Numbered from the stretch's first letter, positions 34,215-46,084 are shown. The stretch: 64,000 nucleotides of DNA from Macrotis lagotis (GCF_037893015.1 NC_133666.1:1827467-1891466), one strand, 5' to 3'. Program-made: numbers and translations. The notes: generated by a model from the letters alone, not told the origin.

Positions 34215-34735
34215 TCTCAAACTAGTACACTTGGAGATGGATGTCTAACCATTGAGGAATGACTGAATGAGTTATGGTATATGAATATGATGGAATACTA
34301 TTGTGCTGTAAGAAATGCTGAAAAGGGATGGTTCCAGAAAAGCTTGGGAAGACTTAAACGAGTTAATGCAGAGTGCAGTGAGCAGAATCAGGAAAACAAC
34401 ATATACAATAACAACAATATTGTAAACATAATCAACTCTGGAAAATGTAGCTACTCTGATCAAGACAATGATCCACAAGAGTTCTGAAGGCTCATGATGA
34501 AACAAGCTATCTGCTCCTAGTTATAGAGCTGCTCGATACTGAGGACACAGTGAAACATATTTTCTTGATTTCTTTTTGGACATGGCTAATGTGGGAATGT
34601 GCTATGTTTGGTTATTCATATTTGTAATGCATCTTGTCTTCCTTATCTTCTCAATGGGCCCAGGGAGTAGAAGAGAGAGAGAGGGAGAGAATTTGAAAAT
34701 TAAATTAAAATAAAATTGAATTTTAAAAATCTCCT
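34215..34735 (+). mobile_element. L1 3' end, old
   Basis: ORF2 terminus and 3' UTR: 'tatgatggaatactattgtg', 'gggaagacttaaacgagtta', 'gtgagcagaatcaggaaaa', ending in an A-rich tail near 34735. Confidence 0.82.
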
Positions 34736-35196
34736 CTTCTGTCTAGGAATAAATATGATAACACAACATAGAACATTTTGAAAACTTTGACATGACATAG
34801 AAAGGACAGTTGCTATTATTACTGTTTTTGGCACATCCCTAGAGTCATTAGCTTTGTGACTGTGATTGCTGTGACACAAAGGGCCTGTTTATACCCAAGG
34901 GAGGGGGGGAGGGGTCTCATTTCTCTTTGCTCATTTGTCCCCAAAAGAAAATGAGCCTGGGCATATCTGGGTTTCATCTCAGTGGCACTCCTGACTTTGA
35001 TTCCCAATCACAGACTTGTAGTTCAAAGTCCAAGTTACAGAAGAACCATTTATATTGTTAAAGGGACAAATAAGACAAAGATCCTGGAATGGATTATTAG
35101 CCCCAAAGATTGAGGAAAATCCCCAGAGAAAATCCCCTGCTCCTAGCAGCTAGCTTTGGACAGTACTCCCAACTCTCTGCAGTTTCCAACTGCTCT
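34736..35196. other. unassigned sequence
   Basis: No repeat or gene recognised. A G-rich stretch lies at 34900-34915. Confidence 0.45.
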
Positions 35197-35210
35197 AAGA
35201 TGAAGCAGCA

Positions 35211-35368
35211 TGGGGCAGTAGGTGGCGCAGTGGCCCTGACGTCAGGAGGACCTGAGTTCTAATGTAACCTCAGACACTTAATAATTATCTAGATGCGTGA
35301 CCTTGGGCAAGTCACTTAACCCCTTTGCAATGCAAAAAAAAAAAACCCTGCCCCCCCCAAAGGAAACA
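35211..35368 (+). mobile_element. W-SINE with target duplication
   Basis: The copy lacks part of the head ('cgcagtggccctgacgtcag'). Duplicated target aagatga(a/g)g(c/t)agca at 35197-35210 and 35369-35382, with two mismatches. Confidence 0.88.
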
Positions 35369-35668
35369 AAGATGAGGTAGCAGATGTGCTTCAGTCTTGT
35401 GGAGGTGCATCATTTTCTTTTGGCTAGGCAAGTTTGAGTCTAAAAGCTCTTTCTGCTAAAAACAAACCTCTCTCTGCTTTTGGTGCACTTTTCATAACCA
35501 AACAACTCCCCCCCCCCAAAAAAAAACCAAACAAATAAAGCAACCAACTCTTTGAATTGTCTTTTCCATCACAATCTTACTGGGATCTTGCACATGCATG
35601 GGTGAGGCCAGCTAGACCAGCCAACCTAAGCTGGGGGTATTGACCAGGCAGTGGATAAATACAAGGCA

Positions 35669-36012
35669 CTCTGCCAGGGCTAGGAATTCAAAAGCACAAA
35701 GAGCCTTAACATCAAAGGAAATTCATACAAGAGAGGAAAAGTGCTAGTAATTGGGGAGAGGGTCAAGCAAGAGTCCAAAAGCTGAACCTTGGAGGAAACT
35801 GCAGATTTGAGGTGGAAAGGGAAGGAGTCTGTGTAACACGGGAATGCTACATTTTAATTGGAATGCAGAGTGTGTAAGGGAGTAACAGGAAATTCAAAGG
35901 AAAGGGAGACTGAGTTCTGAAAGCAGATTGTGAGGGACCCTCCCTGCCAAAGTGAGGAGTCCCTTTGGATCCAAGAGCCATTGTAGAGGGAGAGGAATAA
36001 GATCTTTCTGGC
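35669..36012 (-). mobile_element. L2 LINE fragment
   Basis: Complement of L2: 'gccagggctaggaattcaaa' (tail), then the terminal ORF region 'ggatccaagagccattgtag' and 'gatctttctggctgctgtag'. Heavily diverged. Confidence 0.5.
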
Positions 36013-36214
36013 TGCTGTAGAGGGGAAAGAAACCTGTTTCAAGGGAGCTCCAGGTTCAGATCCAGTGATCATGAATCTTCACAATCTTCTCCCATCCGCC
36101 CTGTGCAATAGAAAGAGGCAGATGAGTCAGATCTGAATTTTAGAAAAAGGGATACAAATGTGGGCAGTGAGGTGGCTGGTTAGGCTGGAAGGTCGCCTGA
36201 TTGGTTTTCTTCTT

Positions 36215-36500
36215 AAATCCTAGATCTAGAACTGTAGGGGACCTCTGAGACCATCTAGTTCAACTTCCCTCATTCTACAGAGGAAGAAACAGGTCCAAGG
36301 AGGAGAACTGACTTCTCTGAGGGCATACTATCATAGAACCATTAGAGGATTCTAGATTTAGAGTTGGAGAAGACCCCTCTTCCCACTTCCATTTGACAAA
36401 GGAGGGCACTAAGGTCTAAAGAGGGAAAGTAACTGAAGTCACAAAAAGAAGCAGCCAAATAAGGATTCAAGCCTAGATCCACACTCCAGTTTCTATTACA
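36215..36500. mobile_element. two tandem MIR-like repeats
   Basis: The same sentence occurs twice in direct orientation: 'atctagaactgtaggggacc' near 36223 and 'tagatttagagttggagaag' near 36353. Each is followed by a 'gaggaagaaacaggtccaag' / 'aaagagggaaagtaactgaa' type block. Confidence 0.6.
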
Positions 36501-37680
36501 TTATGACTAGGAAGGCCCCAAGAGAAGTCTTCTGATGGTATGAGTTGGGTAACTTGTTGAAAGAGAGTGCTGATCCTCTCCAGGACATTGTCCCAGAGGA
36601 TACGCCACTCACTGGAACAGATAGAATCTCCTATCTTAGTTTTTTACCGCTTAGGTCAAAGTGAGGGACCCCTTTTGGAGCAGTAAACAGTTAGTAAAGA
36701 ACTCTATGCTAGGGTTATCAAGATACAGGTGGTAAGTAACCCCTTGGAGGCTAATTAGAACTAGCAAATCTTATACATAGAAAGTAGAAACAATTCCTGA
36801 GTAAGCAGGGACAAGCACATTAGAAAATATCCTAGTAGGAAACAATTGACAGTCCTGGGGAAGCTGTTTATCACACAGGGAAATTAGGTACAAAGAAAGG
36901 GCTGAGTATGGACATTCTGGGGAGCAGTTATATAAGGATAAGCTGACCAGTCAACAGAGAGCCCTTCTCATTGCCTGTGGAGTTTGGCATAGTCCTGGAG
37001 CGTGGCTTATGTTCTCTTTCCTATAATGTTTGGGAAGGTGAACGATACAAAGGCCCCTAAAGCATGTAGGATCTTTCAGAAGTTCTTCCAAGGCAGATCA
37101 TGGACAGTATATGGGTCTAGATTCCTCTGAGGCCAAGTGTCTAACATCTGACTCTCAGCACTTCACTGCCAGCCAATAGCTGAACAAACGAGAGTCCTTC
37201 CAAGCTCTTTTGGGTCACTACTCTTTTTGCCAGACTGTGTGGTTTTCCAAAAGCTAGGACTGTAGGGAAGTACAGAAATCCCTACCCAGCATGAGCCTGG
37301 GCAGGGAGCACCCCTACTTACCTTGTTGTTACCAAGTCCCAGTCCCCTCTGTCATGGCCCCCAGGCTGTCATTGAAGGGGACGGCACTGTCCCCAGCATA
37401 GGGTCAATTGGAGTAATAGATGGGGTGAAGACAGCTTGGTTAGACACTCCAAAGAGCTGGCAAGGGGGAAGATACCTCTTCCCGTCCAGAGTTCAACACT
37501 CCTGAAGTGCTTATAGATACATACAATCAAATCCTACCTCCTCTCCTGTTCTTGAAGCAAATTGAGTGGGCCTATCTCTTACCCCTCATCTTTCCATCTT
37601 ACCTCCCTGCCTCCATTTCAATTGCCCATATGGGACATATCTCCTTCAAGACTGTATTTGATGGTCAGTATGTCACCTAG
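36501..37680. other. unassigned single-copy-looking sequence
   Basis: No repeat recognised. A strong donor-like aacaaggtaagtag is on the minus strand near 37314-37327. Every frame upstream of it carries a stop close by, so no coding exon is called. Confidence 0.45.
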
Positions 37681-37681
37681 A

Positions 37682-37905
37682 TGGGGTAGCTAGGGGGCGC
37701 TGCAGTGGATAGAATATTGGGTCTGAAAGTCAGGAAGACTCATCTTGAGTTACTGGCTGTGTGACCCTGGGCAAGTCACTTCACGTGTTTGTCTCAGCTA
37801 AGAGCTATAAAAAGAACTGGTAAAGGAAATGGCCAGTCACTCTCATATCTTCGCCTAGAAAATCTCAAATGCTCAGATGCAATTGAAATGACTGAACAAT
37901 TATCA
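37682..37905 (+). mobile_element. R-SINE (RTE-tailed)
   Basis: Head 'ggggtagctagggggcgctg', then 'ctggctgtgtgaccctgggc' and the tail 'attgaaatgactgaacaatt' typical of the RTE-tailed family. Confidence 0.75.
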
Positions 37906-38192
37906 TTTAGATAGCTAGATTTCTAGGAGACAAGGTACCTAGTGTCCCTATTCAGTACTCTCTAGGAGTGGGTCTGGGGATGACGAATTGTTAGGGAGCA
38001 GAAAGCTGGGGGTGGCAGCTGGGAGAGTGGGCAGGAAAAGGGAAAGTAGAGTGGCACTGAAATATCCCATCCTAGAAATGGGACTACTTTGGTAAGTAAC
38101 CATGCCAGACATTTTTCCAGGCATACTCCCAAATGAGCTTTTGTAGACCGCTTCCCAAGGTTCTTTAAATACCTCTTTCAAAACTTAAGTTC

Positions 38193-38354
38193 AGGGCGGC
38201 TAGGTGGTAAAGTGGATAGAGCACTGGCCCTGGAGTCAGGAGGACCTAAATTCAAATCTGGCCTCAGACACTTCATCATTACCTAGCTGTGTGGCCTTGG
38301 GCAAGCCACTTAACCCCATGGCCTTGCAAAAATCCAAACAAACAAAAAAAACCC
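38193..38354 (+). mobile_element. W-SINE with target duplication
   Basis: Complete copy. Imperfect duplication aaact(t/c)aag(t/c)tc at 38181-38192 and 38355-38366. Confidence 0.92.
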
Positions 38355-38366
38355 AAACTCAAGCTC

Positions 38367-38934
38367 GGAGTCGGGTCCTCAGTTACAAAAAAACAACTAC
38401 AAATACGATTTGAATAACAGAATTTTCAGAGTGGGAGGGAGGGCTATTTGAATCTATCTGGTTTTACTTACCAATGTTATAGATAAGAAAGCAGGCACGG
38501 TGATGGCAGGGCATTTGCTAAGAGTCAAAAGAAACCCTTTGGTCCCAACAAAACTTTAGGCTAGAATAGATTGGGGCAGGGTGGAGACAGGAGGAGTATC
38601 AGTTTGTTCTAAGTACCGGAGAATTGATTCCTTTTTGCTCTAACAGTTCTCCTGATTGATTTCTTTAGTCTCCCTCCTAAAAACTTAGTTTGCAATCCAA
38701 AATTGCTGAAATCCCTTTGAAGGATTATATGTAAATAAAGAGGGCAATCAATATTAGGTAGAGAACAAGGAAAGAGATGAGGGCAACCATGTGGGCAAAA
38801 TGCCTCCAGGAATTTCTTTCCTTGAATTTCTCCAACTTAAAGCAACCTCAAACATAAGGGCAAACTGCATAAAAATACAACGACTTTCTTAGTCAGCTTT
38901 TGATTTCGAATATAAATTATTTGCTGTTTTACAG
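38367..38934. other. unassigned sequence upstream of the candidate exons
   Basis: No repeat or exon recognised. Confidence 0.4.
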
Positions 38935-39281
38935 TTTTCTTGCTAAAACAGCAGAGTATGCTTCTACTATTGGAACGGCAGGCTGGCATGGATGAAGACA
39001 ATGCCAGAGTAATGCCTGCAGTTGCCAATGTGAGGTTAGCTTTTCAAGTCCCAGAGCAAAGAGACATTCACTAGTAGAAATTCTTGACATTGACTGTTGT
39101 ATTGCTCATATCGGCCTACTTTCCAGTTGAGAGAGGGTTGGCTAATAGTTTTTTATTCATCTTTTAGTTCCAAGGGGAATTTCATGCCAATCCAAATTTC
39201 ACCTCCATTCTGATGTACCCAACAAAACCAGCTGGACAGTTGTCACTGATGCCAGACCCACAGAGAACTCAACCCCACTAA
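38935..39281 (+). CDS. candidate 3' end of an unrecognised gene, two coding exons
   Basis: Exon A (38935-39029, 95 nt) follows an acceptor (ttgctgttttacag) and ends before gtgagg. Its frame reads FLLKQQSMLLLLERQAG, then MDEDNARVMPAVAN, 31 codons, ending in phase 0. Intron 39030-39167 is 138 nt and ends in ttcatcttttag. Exon B (39168-39281) continues in phase with FQGEFHANPNFTSILMYP, then TKPAGQLSLMPDPQRTQPH and a TAA at 39279-39281. Both splice sites, the matching phase and mammal-like codon use argue for a real gene. Upstream exons were not found. I do not recognise the protein; the Q/L-rich start suggests nothing firm. It could be a chance alignment or an exon pair of a decayed gene. The donor is not the strongest form. 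Confidence 0.42.
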
Positions 39282-40431
39282 GCCGTGAGCCAGAATGATC
39301 TGGACAGCTGCCACCATCTGCCCGTCTGAGGGACTACCATGGTAAGAGGGTAAAGTCCTCCTGAGGGGCAGTTTCTGGTCTAGAAGGCTAGCCCCTTCTC
39401 TCTCACACCCTTCTCCTCAAACCATCTTCTTCCAATGACTGACCTGCCTGTCCTCCACTTTCACACTGAGAGAAGCCAGAGCCAGGAACTGGAACAAGAG
39501 GAGCTCTATACCTGGCCATGGGCCATGTTTTCCAGTTTGGGTTGCATTTTGAAGAGCTAAAGTTTTGGGGAAAAGGGGATGGCAGTGACTTCGGGGACCT
39601 TATCACTGCTAGCTGATTAAATCCAACTCCACTGGAGGAAGGGAGTGTATGGAGAAAGGTACAAATCAATCCCCAGAGGATTTACTCCTATTTGAACCAC
39701 CATCATTTGTTTTTTAGAGCTGATTAAAATGAATGGTTCTCACCCTTGCACCCCTCCCCCAAGCTGCGGGAATGTCTCCAGGTTGTTCTCCAGGTGAAAC
39801 TCTTGGAGAAAGTTCCCGGTGTAGTCAGTAAACTGTTAATGGAGTCCAAGGGATCACCTGACTGTTTTAATGAGCAAGTGAGTCTACTTTTCAGAGAACT
39901 GTTCCTTTAATGACCTCTAAAGGTGAGGAAAGATGCCAAATCTCTCTTATTAGTGATTCTCCCCTCATGATTGGGCCATAGACTTGGTCTCTGTCCAACA
40001 TGCTTCTGTTAGCTTTATGCTGCCACTTCAGAATCATCCACTGACTGACTAGCAGGTTTAGGAACCAAATATGGGTGACCTGGCCTGGAAATTAAGGAGT
40101 CCTTGTTGGCAAGAAGGCCTTTGAATTTGAAAATTTGTGATGTTTGGTTCCAAAGTTTTAAGAGCAGAAGAAAGACTTCTTCTTATGGATAATGTTTTTT
40201 TTCTATTGCTCTCAGGGAGACCTTTCTAAAGGCCCAATTCTGGGGGTAAGTCTTACTTCTCTTTTCCCAAACCATTTGTATGGAATGGCAGTCCCAAGTC
40301 CTAACCTTATAGACAGCCAAACTCACCTTTTGAACCTACCTCCAGTCAGACTACTGACAAGGATATTTGGAAATCAAGGATTCTTTTCCCTTTGCCCTGG
40401 TTTCCTTAGCACCTGGCTCAGGATCTGGTTC

Positions 40432-40437
40432 TTAATA
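40432..40437 (+). promoter_or_regulatory. possible poly(A) signal for the candidate gene
   Basis: aataaa is followed by a GT-rich stretch (ggttgtgttttttttt) about 1.15 kb after the candidate stop codon. The GT stretch partly overlaps an L1 insertion point, but its unit (ggttgttg) is kept in the duplicated target on the far side. The interval 39282-40430 has no recognised repeat, as expected for a 3' UTR. Confidence 0.3.
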
Positions 40438-40445
40438 AAGGTTGT

Positions 40446-40995
40446 GTTTTTTTTTAAAATGGTATTTTATTTTTCCCAATTACATATTGTGAAAATTGTA
40501 ACATTCATTTTTACAAGATTTTCTCCCTTATTCCCTCTCTTCTCTTCTTCTGTTTGTTTTTGTTTTTGTTTTTAGGTTTTTTCAAGGCAATGGGGTTAAG
40601 TGGCTTGCCCAAGGCCACGCAGCTAGGTCATTATTAAGTGTCTGAGGTCGAATTTGAACTCAGGTACTCCTGACTCCAGGGCTGGTGCTCTATCCACTAC
40701 GCCACCTAGCTGTCCCCCCTTCCCTTCTTCTGAAAATGGAGACAGTTTGATATAGTTTTGACATGTGCTATCAAGTAAAACAGATTTCCAATGGAAGAAA
40801 CAGATCAAAAGGACAAAACAGCCACGAGAAAGAATAAAATAATTGAAAAAAGGATGCTTCGATCTGTATTCCGAGTCCATCAGTTCTTTATCCGGATATG
40901 GATACCATTTTCCTTTGTGAATCCCTGTCTTGGATCATTGTATTGTTGAAGAGTTGATGGTCACACAGTGTTGCTGGTGGCTGCCCTGTTTTCCT
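40446..40995 (-). mobile_element. L1 3' end carrying a W-SINE
   Basis: Complement of an L1 3' end: 'tattttatttttcccaatta', 'tggaagaaacagatcaaaag', 'cctttgtgaatccctgtctt'. Degenerate target repeats ttaataaaggttgtg (40431-40445) and ttaatcaaagttgttg (40996-41011) flank it. Confidence 0.75.
40553..40718 (-). mobile_element. W-SINE with target duplication
   Basis: Complete reverse-strand copy with an (AAAAC)n-type tail. Duplication cttc(t/c)cttcttctg at 40539-40552 and 40719-40732. Confidence 0.93.
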
Positions 40996-41112
40996 TAATC
41001 AAAGTTGTTGAAGTGAATTGAAACTGGCCCAGCTGGCTTCTCATAATGCTTTCGCTGCACATTTCTGCTGCTACTCATCTGCTTCTGGGTCTTTACTCCT
41101 ACCCTGCCCTAA

Positions 41113-41304
41113 CAGAGTGAGGAACCTCCAACCCACTGGCCAGATTGATGGGGTACTACCAAGGAAACCACAGGCAGGACTCAAAATTCAATAAACCTAG
41201 CAGCTTTTTAGGGGTGAATTAATGAAATGTTTGACCAAATATAGCCCATGAATGACGTTATAAATACCCAAATGGCCCTTTGCAGAAAAACGTTTCTCCA
41301 CTCC
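41113..41304. mobile_element. hAT-like non-autonomous DNA transposon (MITE)
   Basis: Ends form imperfect inverted repeats: cagagtgaggaacc at the left and ggagtggagaaacg as the complement of the right end. The 8-bp target duplication tgcccta(a/g) is at 41105-41112 and 41305-41312, the hAT length. Inner text ('cccatgaatgacgttataaa', 'aaatggccctttgcagaaaa') resembles hAT-Charlie MITEs from memory. It has no coding capacity. Confidence 0.6.
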
Positions 41305-41768
41305 TGCCCTAGGGAATGATAGAGGTTAGGAATTGGAAGAGCCATCAAAGACTGACAAAGAATGTAATGCAAAACCCCAAAGGCTTCAACTTCTGGTAGA
41401 AGAACTCGCTATTTGACAAAAACGACTGGGAAAATTGGAAGATAGTATGGCAGAATCTAGGCATAGACTCACATCTCACAGCTGTACCAAGATAAGGTTG
41501 AAAAGGGTAGAGGATTTAGGCATAAAAGATGATATCAAAGTCTATTAGGAGAACATGGAATAGTTTACCTGCCAGATCTATGGAAAGAGGAGGAGTTTAT
41601 GACCAAAGAGAAGAGAGAGAGAATATTATAAAATGCAAAATGGGTCATTTTGATTATGTTAAATTGAAAAATTTTGCATAAATAAAACCACTGCAACCAA
41701 GATGAAAAGAAAGTTAGTAAGTTGGGAAATAATTTTTACAGCTAGTGTTGCTGACAAAGAACTCATTT

Positions 41769-42063
41769 CTTTTTTTAAAGATTTTATTTATTTTGAGTTT
41801 TATAATTTCCCCCTGTTCTTGCTTCCCTCCCCCCACCCCCCCCACAGAAGGCATTCTGTTAGTCTTTACATTGTTTCCATGGTATACGTTGATCTCAGTT
41901 GAATGTGATGAGAGAGAAATCATATCCTTAAGGAAGAAAAATAAAGTATAAAAGAGAGCAAAATTATATAGTAAGATAACTTTTCCCCCCTAAATTGAAG
42001 GTAATAGTCTTTGGTCTTTGTTCAAAGTCCACAATTCTTTGTCTGGATACAGACAGTATTCTC
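41769..42063 (-). mobile_element. short L1 3' end inserted antisense in an older L1
   Basis: T-rich start, 'tattttgagttttataattt', C-run and 'ttgtttccatggtatacgtt'. Target duplication gacaaag(a/g)actcattt at 41753-41768 and 42064-42079. It is only 295 bp long, so strongly 5'-truncated. Confidence 0.93.
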
Positions 42064-42631
42064 GACAAAGGACTCATTTCAAAAATATACAGAGAATTGA
42101 GTCATTCCCCATGAGAAATGCAAGTCATTTCCCAATTGAGAAATGGTCAAAGGATATGTACAGGCAATTCTCAGATGAAGAAATGAAAGCTATAGTCATA
42201 TGAACAAATGCTCCATATCATTATTGACTAGAGAAAGACAAATTGAAACAACCCTGGGGTACCACATTATACCTATCAGATTGGTCAATATGACTAAAAA
42301 GGAAAATGATCAGTGTTGGAGGGGATGTGAGGAAAAAATAGGACACTAATGCATTGTTGGTTGTGAACTGATGCAACCTTTCTGGAAAGCAGTTTGGAGC
42401 TATGCCCAAAGGACAATCAAACTTTGATCCAACAATATTGCTACTAGATCTGTATCCCAAAGAGATCATGAAAAGGGGTTAAAAAACCTATATGTACCAA
42501 AAATATTTATAGCAGTTCTTTTTGTAGTGGCAAAGAATTGGAAATTGAGGGGCTGCCCATCCATTGCTGAATGGCTGAACAAATTGTGGCATATGTATGT
42601 GATGGAACACTATTGTTCTGTAAGAGATCAT

Positions 42632-42811
42632 AAGGGGGGTGGCGGCTAGGTGGCGCAGTGGATAGAGTACCAGCCCTGGAGTCAGGAGGACCTGAGTTCA
42701 AATGTGACCTCAGACACTTAATAAATTACCTAGCTGTGTGGCCTTGGGCAAGCCACTTAACCCCACTGCCTTGCAAAAAAGAAACTAAAAAAAATTAAAA
42801 AAATTAAAAAA
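42632..42811 (+). mobile_element. W-SINE with target duplication
   Basis: Complete copy with a long A-rich tail. Duplication aagagatcat at 42622-42631 and 42812-42821. Confidence 0.93.
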
Positions 42812-43594
42812 AAGAGATCATGAGAGATGGGACTTGAGAAAAGCCTGGAAAGACTTGCATGTTCATTTCAGCAGTACAATAATCAAAGACAATTCTGAAA
42901 AACCTGTGATGGAAAACACCATTCATAGCCAGAGAAGGAACTGTGGAGTTTAAATGAAGACCAAAGTTTATTATCTTCCATTTTTAAAAGTTGTCTTAGG
43001 TTATACTTTTTGGGGGGAATTTCGATTTGACTCTTCTTTCACAACATGATTAATATGGAACTATGCTTAGCCTATATTAGATTGCTTTCTGATGGGGTGG
43101 GGGAGGGAGGGAGGGAGGGAGAAAAATGTAAAAATCAAAACCTAGCAAGAAAACTACCACTGCATGTAGTTGGAAAAGCAAACAAAAAATAACTAAAAAT
43201 CCACAACAGAAAAACTATTATAGTGTAATGTGACTCTCTCTCCATGGTCCTGGCTCTGGCCCTGTTGGAAGCCTTTTAGGGAGGCTCAGCCCAGGTTTGG
43301 TAGAGTTGTAAGAACTAGCAACTAATCCAAATGAACTTGGTGGCTCAGGTTTTGTCTCTTGGGACAAACAGAATAAGATTCCTTTGCCACATGTCTGCCT
43401 TTCAGATACTCAAACATAACTATTCTGTGCCCTTACTCATTTTTTTGCAACTCTATGCACCCCAAGTTCCTCTAACTGATTATCCAATGATCGGCAATCA
43501 GTTATTCTGGCTGCCATTCCGAGGAGTGCTCCAGTTTATTGATGCCCTTCCTAAACAGTGGTACCAAGAGCCAAGCACACCACCTGACTAGAGC

Positions 43595-43915
43595 AACAAG
43601 AGCTCTGGACCCAGAGCCAGTAAGACCTAAGTTCAAATCTGACTTCAAATAATGATAAGTCACTTAATCTCTCATCCTCAGTTTCCTTTTCTGTAAAATG
43701 AGGGTAATAAAATCACATCTCCCTCCCAAGGGAAGAAGATCAAATGAGATGAGATTTATAAACAGACTTAGCACAGGGCCTGATCCCTGGAGTATATATT
43801 TATGCTCTATAATTGGCTCATTTCTTTTCTTCTTTTCTTTCTCCTTGGGGGGATCAAATGAAATCTTAGTTGTAAAGCATTTTGCAGACTTTCAAGTGCC
43901 AAAGAAATGGGAACT
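43595..43915 (+). mobile_element. CORE-SINE (MIR/MAR1-like)
   Basis: Blocks 'taagttcaaatctgacttca', 'ttccttttctgtaaaatgag', 'agcacagggcctgatccct' and 'aaagcattttgcagacttt' in order. Confidence 0.65.
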
Positions 43916-44269
43916 AAATACTGCTGGAAACAAACAAGCAGGACGGACCTCAGCCTCCCAGAATTTCTGAATTGGGAAGGAGTCCAGAAGCCAGATTGTT
44001 CACCAGGCCCTTCCCAGGAGAGATTGGGCCTTTGCTGTAGTTAGCCACTTTGGAATTGCTTGGATTGTGGGAAAGGGTTTTCTTTCTAGTCCAAAATGGC
44101 TACCAGGAAACTTGCCATCATGCCCAGGATCATTCTATCCTCACAGAGCAGGAACGCTAGACACCTCACCATCCTGGCTACCATCTTCTGGATTTGCTTC
44201 TGTCGGCCAGCTTCATCTTGACTGGTGCTGAGGGCAGTGAGCTAGCCTCTCTTTAGTCCTAGACTCTTT
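43916..44269. other. unassigned sequence
   Basis: No repeat recognised. A 41-codon frame at 44096-44221 (MATRKLAIMPRIIL...) follows an acceptor-like ttttctttctag, but nothing else supports a gene. Confidence 0.35.
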
Positions 44270-44466
44270 ATTGTTGTTCAGTTGGCTTTTCTTGGCACCA
44301 TTTGGGATTTTCTTGGCAAAGATATTGGAGTGGTTTCCCATTGCTTCATCTCATTTTACAAATGAAGGGTTCATTGACTTGCCCAAGGTCACACAGCTAG
44401 GAAGTGTCTGAGGTCAGATGAGTTTTCCTGACTTCAAGCCTGGGGCCCTGTGCCACCTAGTTGCCC
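44270..44466 (-). mobile_element. R-SINE (RTE-tailed)
   Basis: Complement order: 'tgggattttcttggcaaaga', 'cttgcccaaggtcacacagc', then 'gtgccacctagttgccc' head at the right end. Confidence 0.78.
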
Positions 44467-45349
44467 ATAGTCCTGACCTCTATGATTCTCTGATTCATTC
44501 TAAGATCATATTTGCTTGTAGTACATACTCTGGGGAGCTTATCTCAATCTCTACACATGCTGATAGGTCAGGTTCCCAGAGCATGGTTACTATGCCCTCT
44601 CAGGGCAATCCCAAAGGTCTGGGGAATGTATTTTCTGGTACTATAGTTCACAAGTCCCCCATAGTGAGCCACCCATCATAATGATCAGTCAAGAATCTTA
44701 GTCATATTTAAATGGTTTTTATAAGGGATTATTTTTTAGTGTGGGAGAGGAAAGCATCTTGGCCCCAAAAGTCTGCAATATGCTCTCAACAGCAAATCTA
44801 GAGTCCAAGGGGAAGTGGGCTCAAGAATAGAAAGCACATGTGGAAAAGGGGTAACTCCTAGATCCTGGAGACCTTTTCATGAAGAGTTGGCCTGTGGCTT
44901 CTCTCCCGGGCTCCTTATGAAGCCATGAATTCAGTTTCTGAGAACACATTCGATCCCAATTGCCCCAGAGGATTGGTAATGGAAAGACCACATTCCTCTG
45001 GACCTTGGTCAAGGTGGGTGGGAAAAGGGCAGAACTGAAGTCTTTCCTTCCCGGTGTGATTGACACCGAATGTTCCACCAACCTACAGTTACAATCCTCC
45101 TATTGAAATGTTTGTCACTCACTAAAGTCTGAATCGCCCTTCAGTTGCTCAGATAATTTCAGTTCTCCATTTCCTTGCAGTTTGATAGATAACTCCTAGG
45201 GTGGGTTCTTCAACCTGTCCAACTTCACTCCAGTTTCCAGGACTTTTTGCCATCTACCTGCCCAATACTGGTATCAGATTGGTTAAAGGTAGGATTGATT
45301 GACTGAGATTCATCCCCATCCCACTAAGATGTCATTGAATCTTATCTCT
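44467..45349. other. unassigned sequence
   Basis: No repeat recognised. An 86-codon frame on the minus strand (45081-44821) has no family resemblance. Confidence 0.4.
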
Positions 45350-45790
45350 TATTTAAGTGAGGGTGAAGTGACTTGATTTATTCAATCAACACCTGTCCTT
45401 CCAAGCTCTTGTTACTGTTGTATCATACCCCCAAAGTCCATAGACATTGAGTTTGCCATCCCCTAAAGCTTCCAGATTTTTTTCTTTTTCTCGGACATAT
45501 TTCTGTCCAGTCACATCAATCTCATCTTATACTTAGGAGGCTGATTTTTTTTTTATGTAGGACTCGAAATCTATCCCTACTAAACATCAACTTTTTATAT
45601 TGGTCCACAGTTCTACCCAATCAAAATCTTTTTGCATCTTGATCATGCTGTCCATGTGTTTGCCATCCCTCCCAAATGTGTTATCTGTAAATTTGAGAAA
45701 AATGCCACTTAGGCCTTGAGGTCAATCACAGACAGATATGTGGGATCTCCTTCCAAGTTGAACCCATTAAGGATTTATCTGTGGCTCCAG
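45350..45790 (-). mobile_element. possible CR1/L3-like remnant
   Basis: The text 'gttatctgtaaatttgagaa' and 'tgccatccctcccaaatg' recalls the complement of CR1/L3 reverse-transcriptase 3' regions. Weak. Confidence 0.3.
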
Positions 45791-46084
45791 TTATCTATTA
45801 TCTGCTCTTTAAAAAAGTTCAATTGATGTTTCTTCTTTTTTTTAATATCATCCTTCTTTCTGAATAAGCCTCCTTGCCACCCATCAGTATAATTTTTCCT
45901 GATAACAGAGAGGTAAAATGAAGTAAAACAGATATACTGGCCATATCTGTCATGATACCTCTATGTCACAGTCCCTCTACTGAGAAGAGAGATCTCATCA
46001 TCAGTTCTCTGGAGTCAAGAAGGGTTATTGTATTGTTTTGTAATGTTAGTGTAATATTCTTTTACATCATTTTAGTCATTGTGT

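Larger units (their letters stand above)
41360..43190 (+). mobile_element. old L1 (ORF2 C-terminal part to 3' end) with two insertions
   Basis: The sense strand follows L1 ORF2 ('ctatttgacaaaaacgactg' near 41410; 'cagtgttggaggggatgtga' near 42311, the zinc-knuckle region; the AKNWKL equivalent near 42530) and an L1 3' UTR with a G-rich run at 43093-43120. It is interrupted by an antisense L1 3' end and a W-SINE. Frames are badly broken. Confidence 0.85.

Noticed and set aside
37316-37480. Strong minus-strand donor aacaaggtaagtag suggesting an exon to its right
   Set aside because: All three minus-strand frames upstream of the donor contain stops within about 60 bases, so no coding exon can use it. 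A non-coding exon cannot be excluded.
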